Below, in pieces: positions 12,328-24,063 of a stretch of DNA of 64,000 nt. Numbering within the stretch: the first letter of the stretch is position 1; each line of letters opens with the position of its first letter. Source of the stretch: Acrasis kona (lineage: Eukaryota > Heterolobosea > Eutetramitea > Acrasida > Acrasidae). Below the pieces are notes generated by a model, which searched no databases, was not told the origin of the DNA, and worked only from the letters and a program-made list of their open reading frames with translations. The position numbers and the translations under genes were made by a program. The DNA is taken from positions 124,001 through 188,000 of the forward strand of contig JAOPGA020000797.1 in assembly GCA_026419775.2 (NCBI GenBank). The letters run 5' to 3'.

Positions 12328-14466
12328 TTAATCAACATCCTCCATTAGGGACTCCTCTTCGGTGGTCTTCTCGGAGATCTCGGCGGCGCTTTCCTTGGTT
12401 GGTTCGTCTGCGACATCATCTTCATCAATGCTCAAACCCAACTTGATCATTCTGAAGATGCGAGAGCTGTACTTGGATGGCTCGTCTAGTGAGAAACCTG
12501 AAGTCAACAATGCAGTGTCGAATAACAACCAGACCAAATCTCTTACGGTCTTGTCTGCACGATCGGCATCAGCCTTCTTTCTTAACTCGCTGATAATGCT
12601 GTTGTATGGGTTGACCTCCATGGTCTTCTTGCTCATCATGTATGATGACATGTTGCTGTCACGTAGTGCTTGTGCCTTCATGATACGCTCCATGTTGGCG
12701 GTCCATCCGTACTCACCAGTGACTAGGACGCAAGGTGAATCGACGATACGCTTGGAGACGGCAACCTTCTCTACCTTGTCGCCCAAAATGTCCTTCATCA
12801 ACTTGCACAAGTTCTCGAATTGAGTCTTGGTTTCCTCCCACGATTGCTTCTCTTCCTCCTCTTCTGGGAAAGTCAAGCCCTCCTTGGTGACGCTGACCAA
12901 CTTGTGGTCTTCAAAGTCCTTGAGTTGTTGGACTGCATACTCGTCGATGGGGTCGGTCATGTACAAGACTTCGTATCCTCTCTTTCTGCATTGTTCCAAG
13001 AATGGTGAGCTCTTGACGGCTTGCTTGCTCTCACCGGTGATGTAGTAGATATCCTTTTGCTTCTCTGGCATGTTCTCGACGTACTCCTTCAAGCTGGTGT
13101 AGTCTTCCTCGCTTCTGGTGGAGTAGAATCTCAACAACTCGGCCAACTTCTTGCGGTTGGTGCTGTCCTCGTGGATACCTAGCTTCAAGTTCTTGCTGAA
13201 TGCGTCGTAGAATAGCTTGTAGTTCTCCTTGTTTTCGGAGACTTCGGCGAACATCTCCAAGCACTTCTTGACAATGTTCTTTCTGATGACCTTCAAGATC
13301 TTGTTTTGTTGCAAGTGCTCACGAGAAATGTTGAGTGGCAAGTCCTCAGAATCGACGATACCCTTGATGAAGTTCAACCACTCTGGGATCAACTCCTCGC
13401 AGTTGTCCATGATGAAGACACGTCTGACGTACAACTTGATGTTGTTCAACTTCTTGCGTGGTTCGAACAAGTCGAATGGTGCACGGCGAGGTAAGAACAA
13501 GATGGCTCTGAACTCCAATTGACCTTCAACGCTGAAGTGCTTGACGCTCAAGTGGTCCTCCCAGTCGTTTGAAAGTGCCTTGTAGAAAGCAGAGTATTCT
13601 TCTTCCTTAACGTCCTTGGGGTCTCTAGTCCATAATGGCTTGGTCTTGTTCAAGACTTCCCATTCGTGTTTGACTTCCTTGACCTTCTTGGTCTTCTTCT
13701 TTGACTCCTCTTCGGTGACGTCTTCAATCTTTGGCTCTTCGCTCTCCTCGGTCTCCTCCTCGATCTTCTTCTCTGCTGGTTCTTCGTCTTCGACTTCCTT
13801 TTCTTCGGTCTTTTCGACGTACAACTCAATTGGGTAACCGATGAACTCGGAGTGCTTCTTGACCAAATCCTTGATCTTCTTTTCTGGAAGGTAGTCTTGT
13901 TGGTCTTCCTTCAAGTGTAGGATGATCTTAGTACCACGGGTCAACTTCTCACCCTCGGTATCGTGTGAAATGGTGAACGTACCACCAGCGCTGGATTGCC
14001 AGATGTATTGCTCGTCTTCGTTGTGTTTGGTAACGACGGTAACTTGATCAGCGACTAGGTATGCGGAGTAGAAACCAACACCGAATTGACCAATCAAACT
14101 CATGTCGGCACCAGATTGAAGGGCCTCCATAAAGTGTTTTGTTCCTGAACGTGCGATAGTTCCCAAGTTGTTAACAAGATCGGCCTTTGTCATACCGACA
14201 CCAGTATCCCAGATGGTCAATGTCTTGTTGGTGGCATCTGGTACAATACGAATAACTAGGTCTTTCTCGGAGTCCAAGACGCTCTTTTCGGTCAATGATT
14301 GGTAACGGACCTTGTCTAGGGCATCTGAAGCATTTGAAATCAACTCACGCAAAAAGATCTCCTTGTTGCTGTAGAAAGTGTTGATAATGAGAGACATCAA
14401 TTGATTGATCTCCGCTTGGAAGCGGAAGGTCTCAACACCTGCATTCTGTTGTTCGTTATCAGCCAT
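12328..14466 (-). CDS. HSP90: Cytosolic heat shock protein 90
   Basis: An intronless gene of 712 aa. The N-terminal ATPase domain contains [43 protein letters not shown] and [16 protein letters not shown] charged linker follows at about 210-270. The middle domain ([33 protein letters not shown]) and the C-terminal dimerisation domain complete it. It has no signal peptide and no KDEL, so it is cytosolic. The protein ends in MEDVD instead of the usual MEEVD that binds TPR co-chaperones, a conservative Glu-to-Asp change. HSP90 matures kinases, receptors and other clients in an ATP cycle with co-chaperones. Confidence 0.98.
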   Translation of the reverse strand: MADNEQQNAGVETFRFQAEINQLMSLIINTFYSNKEIFLRELISNASDALDKVRYQSLTEKSVLDSEKDLVIRIVPDATNKTLTIWDTGVGMTKADLVNNLGTIARSGTKHFMEALQSGADMSLIGQFGVGFYSAYLVADQVTVVTKHNEDEQYIWQSSAGGTFTISHDTEGEKLTRGTKIILHLKEDQQDYLPEKKIKDLVKKHSEFIGYPIELYVEKTEEKEVEDEEPAEKKIEEETEESEEPKIEDVTEEESKKKTKKVKEVKHEWEVLNKTKPLWTRDPKDVKEEEYSAFYKALSNDWEDHLSVKHFSVEGQLEFRAILFLPRRAPFDLFEPRKKLNNIKLYVRRVFIMDNCEELIPEWLNFIKGIVDSEDLPLNISREHLQQNKILKVIRKNIVKKCLEMFAEVSENKENYKLFYDAFSKNLKLGIHEDSTNRKKLAELLRFYSTRSEEDYTSLKEYVENMPEKQKDIYYITGESKQAVKSSPFLEQCRKRGYEVLYMTDPIDEYAVQQLKDFEDHKLVSVTKEGLTFPEEEEEKQSWEETKTQFENLCKLMKDILGDKVEKVAVSKRIVDSPCVLVTGEYGWTANMERIMKAQALRDSNMSSYMMSKKTMEVNPYNSIISELRKKADADRADKTVRDLVWLLFDTALLTSGFSLDEPSKYSSRIFRMIKLGLSIDEDDVADEPTKESAAEISEKTTEEESLMEDVD

Positions 14467-15162
14467 TGTGCTTTTGATGTTAATTTATTATTTGTGTTAA
14501 TATTGTGAATGATTTCCTTTAAATATTTTAGATTCCACCCGGGAACTTCGGAAAGATTGATCAATTCCGGACTATCGTGGTTGGTCCTAAAGGAATTATC
14601 TGTTTTTACAATAATTTTCCTTTCAATGAATTAGTACAGTTTCAAGCTGGTGACAATGTTCCAAGACATTTAAGTTCTTATTTATGTCAGTATTTCGTTA
14701 TTTTAATGAATAAGGTTGCAAAATTACATCAGAATTAGTGCATACTAAATTATCTGATCAGTAGCCGTCGGAAACAAACAAAAGATCGATTTTGACAAAA
14801 TGTATGCTCCGATTGTTAATCCATATAGGCGATCTTTCTTTAGTTCAGACATGATATGTTAAGGCTAAATAATCAACGTTATCGCTCAATGACCTTCATA
14901 TACTACGCGTACGAATAGTTGACAGCAGCATTGGCGTTATAACTTCTAACATAATTTAAAAACCTTGTCTGTTAACCTATTGATGGGAAAAGAATTTGAT
15001 CAATTGTAAGTTGTCAATTTAGACTGGTATCAGGATCATTCGATGGATTCATGCAATATAAATATTTACAAGCATAATCGAGTGCACGTGTAAATTCTGA
15101 GAATGAAGACCGAGTTAAGAAGTTGTTTTGCGAACACAACCTGAGCAACGACATATTTCAAA
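14467..15162 (+). other. Divergent intergenic region between HSP90 and the F-box gene
   Basis: About 700 bp of A/T-rich DNA with no convincing coding sequence. It must hold the promoters of HSP90 (leftward) and of the F-box/WD40 gene (rightward). The only element I can point to is the cluster of GAA/TTC triplets close to HSP90. Confidence 0.6.
14533..14567 (-). promoter_or_regulatory. Imperfect heat-shock-element-like cluster upstream of HSP90
   Basis: GAA and TTC triplets alternate (gaacttcggaa at 14543-14553, with TTC at 14533-14535 and 14565-14567), starting 67 bp before the HSP90 ATG. Spacing inside the core is 1 nt instead of the canonical 2, so this is only suggestive of HSF binding. 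Confidence 0.3.
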
Positions 15163-17275
15163 ATGGAACTACAACGCGATGCCCTCACCATTGTTATGCA
15201 ATACCTAAGCAGTAGCCCCGAAACACTGTGCTCATTTTCTAGCACATGCAAGGCAAATTACTCACTCCTCGAAAGCAAAACTGTATGGATGTTAATTTGC
15301 ACCACGGAGTGGCAGTTCAGCCCTGAAGAAAGAAGACAAGCCGTTAATGTTGGTTGGCACCAAACATATATTGATAGAAAGCGCATAGAGCATTTGTGGA
15401 ACAACAGTGCTGAAGTAAGGAAAAATGTTCTATCTGAGTACCATTCAACTTCGGTTTTCAACCTCTGTCTCGCTAACATCAGAATTGGAAACAACGACAA
15501 ACTGGTGGTACCTACACTCTTCTCGGCAGAGAAAAATGGATCAATAGTCCAGTGGGATTTATCAACAAGACTACACATGAAGTATTACAATAACCTACAT
15601 CATAACAAAATCACCAGATTGCAATATTTGGGAGACAACATTATTGCATCTTGTGACGAGGGTGGCCATAATGGGTCAGGATCAACAATCAACATCTTTG
15701 ACGCCGCCAGTGGGGAATTATTTTATACAGTTCCAGATATCAACGAATACGAAGACGAGTGCATTGGCAAAACTACATTCCTTGAATGTATTAGAACCGA
15801 TTATTTAATTCACGTTAGTGGAAGTTACATATTCATCCGAAGAAGAGACAAAAAATCCAAAGCCTCAAATCCATATCAAATCCTCCACGTGATCCAAACG
15901 GACGATTTCCATCAAGGCGATATTACAAACCTACAAATTCTCAATGGCCTTAAAGGACAGAACGACGTCGCCAATGACGGAGTCGTCAAATACAAGGAAC
16001 TAATCTTGACGACTTCATCAGGAGGTGTCATGGTTCATGAAATGCTAACTGGGAAATGTATTTCAAAAGCACTTTGTTCTACCTCCTGTTCATTCACTTT
16101 GAGCGATGGCCACGTTGTCTGTGGTCAACACGATGGATCCATTTCTATATTGGATGCTTGTCGTGACCTTGAGTGCGTTATTTACATTCATCAAGCCCAC
16201 TCAAAGGGAGTTTCATGCATCCATGCTTATAGAGATGATAAAAATATGTTGCATGTTGCTTCTGGATCTCTTGACTCTCATGTGATAGTACATAGAATAA
16301 AAGAAAAAAATAATTTGCAGCGAACAAGTCTTTCAGCACCATCTCGCTAAAGTTAGTACAGTGCGCATCGACTCCCACCGTCTCGTATCGGGAGGCACGT
16401 CTGACCATCTTGTTAGAATCTACACGCGAAAAGACAGCAATATGTATGAACTGAGACATACAATTGATTATTTCATGAATCAAGTCACACAGGTGTTATT
16501 CGAAGGCGAAGCAAAGTATTTGATGTGTTCTAGTGCCGATTCTTCCATCATTGTCATGGACTTTAATCCCAAACCATACAAAGTGTCCAATCAAGTCGAC
16601 AAATCCATCTACAATGTCAATGATCACTCTTACAATGGAGCACCGTCAAAGACATGGGATATCTGTAATATAAAGAGCACCAATCCAAAACCTGTTACTA
16701 GGACTGATCTATCTGTACCTGGTGCTTTCCTTTTACACGAGGTGTTGTCCGAAGAGGAGTGTGCACATTTCATCAAAGAGACTGAAGCTCTTCAGTATGA
16801 GGATTGTTATGGATTTCATCCTTCTTATCGGAGCAATAAGCGAGTGATTGTCAATGATATTGGTTTGGCTGATTTGATATTAGAGAGGACCAAAGAGTTC
16901 TTGCCCCTACAATACGAAGTAGAAGGTGAAATGTGGAAAGCCAAATGTTTGAATCCTCAATGGCGCTTTTGTAGATATAATCCTGGACAACACTTCTCCG
17001 CGCACATTGATGGATGCTACACGTTGGACATGAATAATCGCTCCTGGTTTACTTTCATGATTTACCTAAATGGAGGATTTAAAGGTGGGTCCACAAACTT
17101 TTTGAAGAAAATAGACCGTGATACAAAGATTGTAACATGTGAAGTGCCACCAGAACGTGGTTTAGTTTTGGTATTTCCTCATCATCTTTTACATGAAGGA
17201 GAACCCTTGGGAAATAAGCAAAAGTATATAATGAGATCTGATTTGATGTTTGAAAAAATACATGTAAAAAAGTAA
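15163..17275 (+). CDS. F-box / WD40 / 2OG-Fe(II) prolyl-4-hydroxylase-like fusion protein
   Basis: Two exons, 15163-16287 and 16337-17275, give 687 aa. The 49-nt intron (gtacat..tttcag) restores frame inside a WD40 repeat. Residues 1-50 are an F-box (ALTIVMQYLSS..TLCSFSSTCKANYSLL..VWMLICTTEW). About 105-450 are WD40 repeats (FSAEKNGSIVQWDL, VASGSLDSHVI, RLVSGGTSDHLVRIY). About 500-687 form a P4Hc-type dioxygenase domain. It carries the iron ligands H598 and D600 (RYNPGQHFSAHIDG) and H661 (LLHEGEPLG), and a 2-oxoglutarate-binding basic residue at R675 (KYIMRSDLMF). By family, the F-box should dock on Skp1 of an SCF ubiquitin ligase and the C-terminal domain should hydroxylate a protein side chain. 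The target is unknown; Skp1 itself or WD40-bound substrates are inferences. A different donor 6 nt upstream is possible. Confidence 0.85.
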
Positions 17276-17366
17276 ATGTTTCGATTAGAGATATGTAAGA
17301 ATGTTGTTACTGGCGTTATTTAAATTTACTTCAATTAAAATTATTCAAGAGGAAATCCTAATTTTA

Positions 17367-18032
17367 TTACCTTCTGCTTTTTAGAGTTGAGGCTTTGGGC
17401 TGTGCAAACTTCTTCATCAAATCCGCCTCTGTAATGTTGTTGCTCTTCTCCCAATGCTGATGCTCTCTAAATTCTCTAGCAGCCTCTCTCGTATCCCAAT
17501 TTGCAGAAGATAGATAAAAATGAGCAACTTCACTTTCTACATTGAAAGTTCTCATAAATTGCCTGACACATGCTTCCTCCTTTCTCTGCCTTGCTTTCCT
17601 TTGTGTCTCCTCGTCTTCCACTATAGTTCTAACGACCTCAATGCTGCTTTTAGGTATTAACAATGTGGCCTTCTCGTATAAATCCAAATCTGAAAAATTG
17701 TTTAATCTTTTTATGTCCTCCTCTAAAACGCCATAACTCAATGCTATCTTTGATAATGTGTCAAAACCGAAGTCTATTGTATGGACTGTAAGATGTCCCT
17801 CCCCATCCAAGTAGGTTCTCTCCGCCTGGTTGTCAAATTGCTGTGCTTTTCCGTTTTTATTTGTGCTGCTTGAGGGGTCACCACCAGGTGTTGTCGGAAG
17901 AAGTTTCAAGTTCTGTTGCTCCTCATAAAAATAGTTATTTACCGATATGTTGTACACCAATGGGCTGTCGTTTGGTTTATAAAGAAAGTCCTCTTCAAGT
18001 TCAACATCCACCGCGTCAGTGTACACCACCAT
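17367..18032 (-). CDS. LysM-domain protein with C-terminal UBA-like domain
   Basis: A single exon of 221 aa with no signal peptide or membrane segment, so it is probably cytosolic. A LysM motif spans about residues 82-128 (VHTIDFGFDTLSKIALSYGV..DIKRLNNF..LYEKATLLIP). After a basic, charged helix comes a UBA/TAP-C-like three-helix segment (VRQFMRTFNVESEVAHFYLS, ANWDTREAAREF). Intracellular eukaryotic LysM proteins are poorly understood and are not necessarily glycan binders. The UBA-like end suggests ubiquitin or UBX-type partners. The gene ends 92 bp from the convergent F-box gene. Confidence 0.8.
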   Translation of the reverse strand: MVVYTDAVDVELEEDFLYKPNDSPLVYNISVNNYFYEEQQNLKLLPTTPGGDPSSSTNKNGKAQQFDNQAERTYLDGEGHLTVHTIDFGFDTLSKIALSYGVLEEDIKRLNNFSDLDLYEKATLLIPKSSIEVVRTIVEDEETQRKARQRKEEACVRQFMRTFNVESEVAHFYLSSANWDTREAAREFREHQHWEKSNNITEADLMKKFAQPKASTLKSRR

Positions 18033-18689
18033 GATGTTATTTTGTGCTATTTGATTTCGTAGTTGAAGTTGAACACTCAGAATTAGAAGCTCCGCATATT
18101 TATAAAACTCCTAGGAACCTACTCCGATCAAAATAACAATGACTTTGATCCAAACGATATTGTTCCAGATACTCTGCAAATCACTGGTTACACTAACTCT
18201 TACCACAAGTACTAAACACTGTTAACATATCCACAAACAAAAATGGAATCAGACCGCAGCTTGGCAACAAGTAGTTGTTTTGAAGTTTAACTATAGATTT
18301 TCTTTATTAATACAGTAGTATAAGAGTGAGTAAACAAGTTTTGTATCAATCCTTTTGTTGCATGAGGATCACTTAATTCAATGTAATAGATGTATGTATG
18401 TAATTTCATAATCTCGCCTTGTCTCGTGTGAAAAAACAGTGAAGATATTGATTCGGCCTTTTTAGTACAGTTTGAGGTGTTTGCTGCTTGATTGTGTGAA
18501 TTGTTTCGATTTGTTTGTCAATATCCCAATAAAGAGTATTATTGATACTGATGGAAATGTACGGATTCGATATCACGTTTGGTGCCAGCATCAGGGTTAC
18601 AATGTTTTTATGAACCGACTCAAATATGTCGAACGTCATGTGTACTTTAATTAGGAAAAAGCAAGTTCTGTGCCTGACCACCAGTGCAA
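18033..18689 (+). other. Divergent intergenic region between LysM and G-alpha genes
   Basis: About 650 bp holding two divergent promoters. A leftward TATAAATA-like sequence lies near 18098-18106, about 70 bp before the LysM gene start. Short open frames on both strands at 18406-18681 show no protein-like features, and I do not call them. Confidence 0.55.
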
Positions 18690-20694
18690 ATGGGTTCGAA
18701 CCTGACCCGCCTCAATGATGATCCCCCAGTTGAGACAGAGGATTTAAAGGTACTTTTATTAGGTGCAGGCGATTCTGGGAAAAGTACTTTCTTCAAACAA
18801 ATAAAAATACTGTTCCACAATGGATTCTCCCGAGACGAACGGGAAGCGTATAGGGAAGTAATATGGGGCATAGTTTTAAAGGCTATGAAAGCTCTAGTTG
18901 CAGCTTCAAGGATGTTGGATATACCTGTGGAACGTGAGGAAAACATTAGCCGTGCCTCTCGTATTTTTGAAATGGATACTGAGGTTCTCATCAATATTAT
19001 GCGCGTTTGGAACGACACGCTGGCATCAGATATTAAAGAATTATGGAGGGATCCAGGTATACAGAAAACCTTCAAGCATAGGCACTTGTTCCAATTAGAT
19101 GAGACGAGCCCGTATTACTTTGAGGCTTTGAACCGTGTAGGTGTATGGGATTATGTACCCACCGAAGAGGACGTTTTAAAGAGTAGGGTCAAAACTACCG
19201 GTATAGTTGAAAGCTCATTTGTAAGTGGGAATAAGCATATCATTATAACGGACACTGGAGGGCAGCGTAATGAAAGAAAAAGTATTTATTTTTACTTGTC
19301 AATAGTAGCATTAACTCAATAGAATGGATACATTGTTTTGATGGAGTAACAACAATTATGTTTTTCATCAACCTTGCCGAATATGAAATGAAGTGTTATG
19401 AAGACGACGAAACGAATAGGATGTTAGAGTCTCTGCAGCTATTCGAGGAAGTGGTCAACAGTGCTAGATTTAAAAACACTCCGATCATTCTTGTTCTAAA
19501 TAAAATGGATCTACTACGAGAAGTTATAAAAACTAGACCTCTCAGCAACTTGTTTCGCGACTACAAAGACGGCAACAACCCCGACGCTGCCATAGACCAT
19601 ATACGGAGAAAGTATGAACAAAAGAACCGTTCCGAGAGGCCGATCTACACCGTACTAACCAACTCAAGTGGTAAGTTTTTAATAATTGACAAGGTCGCTT
19701 AAAATTAGATACAAACATTGTGAGGGAAACTTTCAGAAACATTTCTGGCATCGTACTGAACAATCCAGATCACCGCTTTAAACCACTTCCGTGGCTGTAT
19801 AATACTAAAGTGTATCCCACCATACACAAAAAAATCAAGTTTGCCGACATTACCTTCTACTTTTATGAAGACTACAACCAACATAATCATCATCATGCAT
19901 ACTCGTCAACCACACGCACACTTCATTCCAGGTGCTCGTCACAAAAAACAAATCCACCAAAACTCATCATCGACAAGCTGATGGATTCGCCGTCTCGCAT
20001 CGCTCTCAAAATGAGCACCCACAGCGTATTGACGCCCACGCAGCCGTCCAAGAGGGCATTCAAAGCTTTGCGTAGAAAATTAAAAAAATTCGACTCGATG
20101 CCCGATGTGAAGAAGTTGTTTTGGAGCACTTCGCCATCAGAAAGGAGAGCCCTTTCGAATGTACAAGAACAAGAAGTGTTTTTCAGAACCATCAAGAAGA
20201 GAGGAGAATTCTGTCAACTCTCCGTATCAACTCCACTAAACGACGACAACATCATGACCAGCAGCAGTGACACTGAATCTGCATTTGATGAAGAAATGTC
20301 TTGTACGACAGATTATCAAATCACTCCCAGAAAAACTCCAAGAGCATTAAAAGAGGACGTCCGATCTAATGTACAAACGCCTAGGGACTCACATGAAGTT
20401 TGTAAATCAAAAGAAAGTGATGACGAGATGAGAGACGTGCATAGTTTGGAACAAAATGTAAATTGGGTTGCGCCTCAAGAAAATATTTGTTGCAATCGCT
20501 GCAATCGCTGCGCAACCCTTACGTGGTCCCTCGTTAGTCCTAGGTCTGGTTGCGAAATAGAAATAAATAGTGTCGTAGAGGTGAGGCAAACCTTGTTGCC
20601 GATGCCATCCCCTCGCCTCTCGTTCAAAGAGAAGTTGGTCATGTTTCAAATGCTCGAAAGAGGTTTGAAGAAAGGATCCTCTAATGGCTCGTAA
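18690..20694 (+). CDS. Heterotrimeric G-protein alpha subunit with ~300-residue C-terminal extension
   Basis: Three exons, 18690-19281, 19323-19670 and 19709-20694, give 641 aa. The ATG at 18690 gives MGSNLT, an N-myristoylation signal. Motifs: P-loop GAGDSGKST (25-33, Asp for the usual Glu), switch I RVKTTGIVE with R166, switch II DTGGQRNERKKWIHCFDG with the catalytic Gln at 192, NKMD, and a diverged TCAT-like site TNSSDT. The RKKW motif is rebuilt exactly by the first intron. Where other alphas end, about 25 residues after TNSSDT, the reading frame runs on for roughly 300 residues of low-complexity, Ser/Pro/basic sequence with a Cys-rich patch (CCNRCNRC). The last five residues that usually contact receptors are therefore not terminal. 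GTP binding and hydrolysis look intact; receptor coupling is uncertain. Confidence 0.92.
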
Positions 20695-20838
20695 ATAAAA
20701 TTGTTATGTTCAACTTGTCACTTTATTGTTGCTTTTGAAACAGAACACATCATGTCGGTTCACACTCAACGTGTGCTCTATTGTTTTAGAAATTGTAATA
20801 CACTTCAAGTTGATTATCGAGCATTTGCTTGAAGAAAA

Positions 20839-23800
20839 ATGTCAGAAAAGAAGCAGACATCCCTTTTCTCATACAAGCGCAAGCCACATAATCCTCATAT
20901 TAATTTCGATGAAGAAGAGCCAGTATGTCATTTTGAAGTACGAGACTATAAAATTTAACAGGTAATTCCAAAGAAGAAGACCAAAGCAGCAACTACTAAA
21001 CCTTCCAACAAAAGAAAAAAGGTTTGATCATTAGTGTGAATTCGTTATAATAATAAATTTTCAAGATTGAGAGTGACAACGAAGAGGAAGAGGAAGAAGA
21101 GGATGCTGAGGTTGAAGAAGAGGAGGACGAGCCAAAAGCAAAAAAATCAAGATTTGCAGGTGCTAGAAAGAAGAGACATGATAAGGATGAACCACGATTT
21201 GAATGGTTAATCAAACTCAAGGACGAAAATGGAGTTGCCGAGGGCATGCCAGGTTATGATCCAAGCACACTTTACGTTCCCTCATCCGCTTACACAAACA
21301 TGACACCCTTTGAAAAGCAGTATTGGGACATTAAAAAGAAGAATTGGGATAGCATCGTGTTCTTCAGAAAGGTAATCTTTTGAATCAATATGATGTTTAC
21401 ATTTCAACAGGGTAAATTTTATGAACTATATGAGAATGATGCAGATGTCGGCAAGAAGGAATTCGATCTAAAAATGACGGATCGCGTCAACATGAGAATG
21501 GTGGGCGTGCCAGAAAGTTCTTTTCCCGTATGGGCCAGCAAATTCATCGCTCTCGGCTACAAGATTGCCAGAGTCGAACAAATGGAAACGCCAAATGACG
21601 TCAAGAAGCGCAAAATAGGAGCAAAGACGCCGAGGGGATCCACCGAGAATGTAGTCAACAGGGAACTACAACAAATATTGACCGCAGGTACGTTGGTGGA
21701 TCCAAGCATGATCACTGATTCCAACATGAACAATTACCTATTGTGCGTCAAGGAGGACATTCTTCGCAACAATTTTGGAATATGTTACGTGGACACATCC
21801 ACCGGCGAATTAAATCTCGGATGCATACAGGACGATCCCAGCAGAGCATCCTTCGAAACATTATTCCAACAAATCCTTCCCAAAGAGATTCTGTTCGAGA
21901 GGGGAGGTCTGAGCAAACAAACATTATTCATCATTCGAAACGGAAAAACGGCAACCATGTCGCCACGCAAACCAATCACAGAATTCTGGGACAGCGACAC
22001 CACCGTGAGAGAATTGAACAGCAATCGTTACTTTGAACAAGTGCCGCCGGTCGTCGAGCAACATTTACAAAATGACCTGGTCATGTGTGCATTCGGAGCG
22101 TTGTTGAGCTACCTTCGTGATTTGAAATTGGACGACGAGATCATGTCGTTGGGTAATTTTAGGAATTATGATCCTAACAGCGACACCAGCACCATGGTAT
22201 TGGACGGACAGACCCTACTCAACCTCGAAATTTTACAAAACAACAGGGATGGATCCAAGAGCGGAAGTTTATTGGAGTTTTTGGATTTTTGCATTAGTGC
22301 ATTAGGACGTCGAATGTTTCGTCATTGGATATGTCACCCTCTCAAATCACCGCCAATCATCAAGCAACGTCAACAAGCGGTCACGCAGTTGGAGCAACAC
22401 CAAGAATTAGTGGATCAGATTCGCACGTTGCTCAAAACCATACCTGATCTGGAGCGCTTCTTGTCCAGAATACACGCCGAAGCACGCAGCAAGAAGGACT
22501 TCATTCAATACGATCCTCACGTCAGCAAAAAGAGGATCAAGCTGCTGCTAGATTCTCTACAAGGATTAGATACTGCCAATCAAATCATTGTGTTGTTGGC
22601 ACAACAAATTGAATCGGGCGATCTGACCTGCACGTTGTTGATTCAGCTGGTGAACGATACGCCCGACATTGATCCCATCGTTCAAAAGTTCAATCAAATG
22701 TTCAATCATGCAGAAGCAAGGAGCACGGGCAACATCATACCTGCACCAGGTGCCAATCCACAATACGACGAGTGCACCAAGAACATTTCGGAGCTGGAAT
22801 CCACGTTAAATGCATTCCTAGCCGAATGTGCAAAAAAGGTAAAGCTGCCGGTTTCTAAAGTTAACTTTAAGCACATACAAAAACAATTGTATCAAGTGGA
22901 GGTTCCTCATCAAACCAAAGTGCCCGATGATTGGGCAATGATCACTCAAACAAAAACAACAAAGCGATACTATCCCAATGGATTGGTAAAGTTGATCGAT
23001 CAGAGGGCGCTGTTGGAGGAGGAGAAGGAGAATTTGTTGAGGAACGAAGTAAAGAGGGTGTTTATTGAGTTTGATGAGTTTTATTCGAGTTGGATCAAGG
23101 TGGCAGTCAAGGTTGCAGAATTGGATTGTTTGATTAGTTTGAGCATGGTGGGCACTCAAAATGGATTGAGCATGTGCTGGCCTACGTTTGTGCAGGACAA
23201 GTGTTTGGACGTGGACGACTTGATTCATCCGTGCGTTCAGCCGCCAGAAGGTAGTTTCGTTCCCAACGATACTCGAATGGGCGTGATTGAGAATGGAGAG
23301 GTGCACGCCAATTTGATCGTCGTGACAGGCGCCAACATGGGAGGAAAGAGCACCGTGTTGAGGCAGAATTGTGTGGCGGTAATATTGGCTCAATTGGGCT
23401 GTAGAATACCGGCGTCGAGGTGCGTGATGAGTCCGGTGGATAGAATATTCACTCGCATTGGTGCCAACGATCGAATCATGAGCGGAGAGAGCACTTTTAT
23501 GGTGGAGCTTAACGAGACCAGTAATATATTACGTAATGCTACCGGTAATAGTTTGATCATACTCGATGAGTTGGGAAGGGGCACCAGTACGTTTGATGGT
23601 TATGCCATTGCTTATGCAGTGGCCAGATATTTGGCAGAGGTGGTAAAGTGTAGAACTTTATTTTCCACTCACTACTTTCATCTGACCGAAGACTTGCACT
23701 CCAATCCATTCGTTTCCTTGTATCAAATGGCAGTGAACGAGAACAGTGACACTTTTGATGTTACTTTCTTGTATCGATTTGTGCAGGGAGTGTCGCCCAA

Positions 23801-24053
23801 GAGTTATGGACTGAGCGTTGCAAAGAAGGCGGGTATACCGATGAGCGTGATTGAGAATGCGAAAAATGTTGCGAAGAATTTCGAAGATGTGTTGAGAATT
23901 GGAGGTGGCACAGGTAATATCGGAGGAAAGAATGTATTTACCACGCAACAAAGAAATTTCTTTTTGGAGTTGTACAAGTCCATCTGCACAAATGCAAAGG
24001 ATTATGAATCATTGAGACAGAATGTTTTAAAGTTGTATGAAATTTACAAGTAA
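20839..24053 (+). CDS. MSH6: DNA mismatch repair protein MSH6
   Basis: Four exons, 20839-20922, 20962-21021, 21066-21371 and 21411-24053, give 1,030 aa. The N-terminus has a PIP-box-like QTSLFSY followed by basic and acidic linkers; there is no PWWP domain. Next comes the mismatch-binding domain with the Phe-x-Glu wedge motif (GKFYELYEND), split off by the last intron. The connector, lever and clamp follow, then the ATPase with Walker A TGANMGGKST, Walker B DELGRGTSTFDG and the following FSTHYFHL. FxE plus the linker preceding FEKQYWDIKKKNWDSIVFF identifies MSH6 rather than MSH2 or MSH3. With MSH2 it forms MutS-alpha, which recognises base mismatches and small loops in the nucleus. The first two introns interrupt only the disordered tail. 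Confidence 0.96.
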
Positions 24054-24063
24054 AAATGTTTTT

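Noticed and set aside
12362-13837. Open frames antisense to HSP90
   Set aside because: G/C bias of a highly expressed gene opens the antisense frames; no independent motif.
16361-17275. A separate hydroxylase gene starting with GTG at 16361
   Set aside because: The codon is not ATG, the first residues complete a WD40 repeat, and removing a 49-nt intron joins it in frame to the F-box/WD40 part.
21743-22036. Plus-strand alternative-frame ORF inside MSH6
   Set aside because: Lies within conserved MSH6 coding sequence in another frame.
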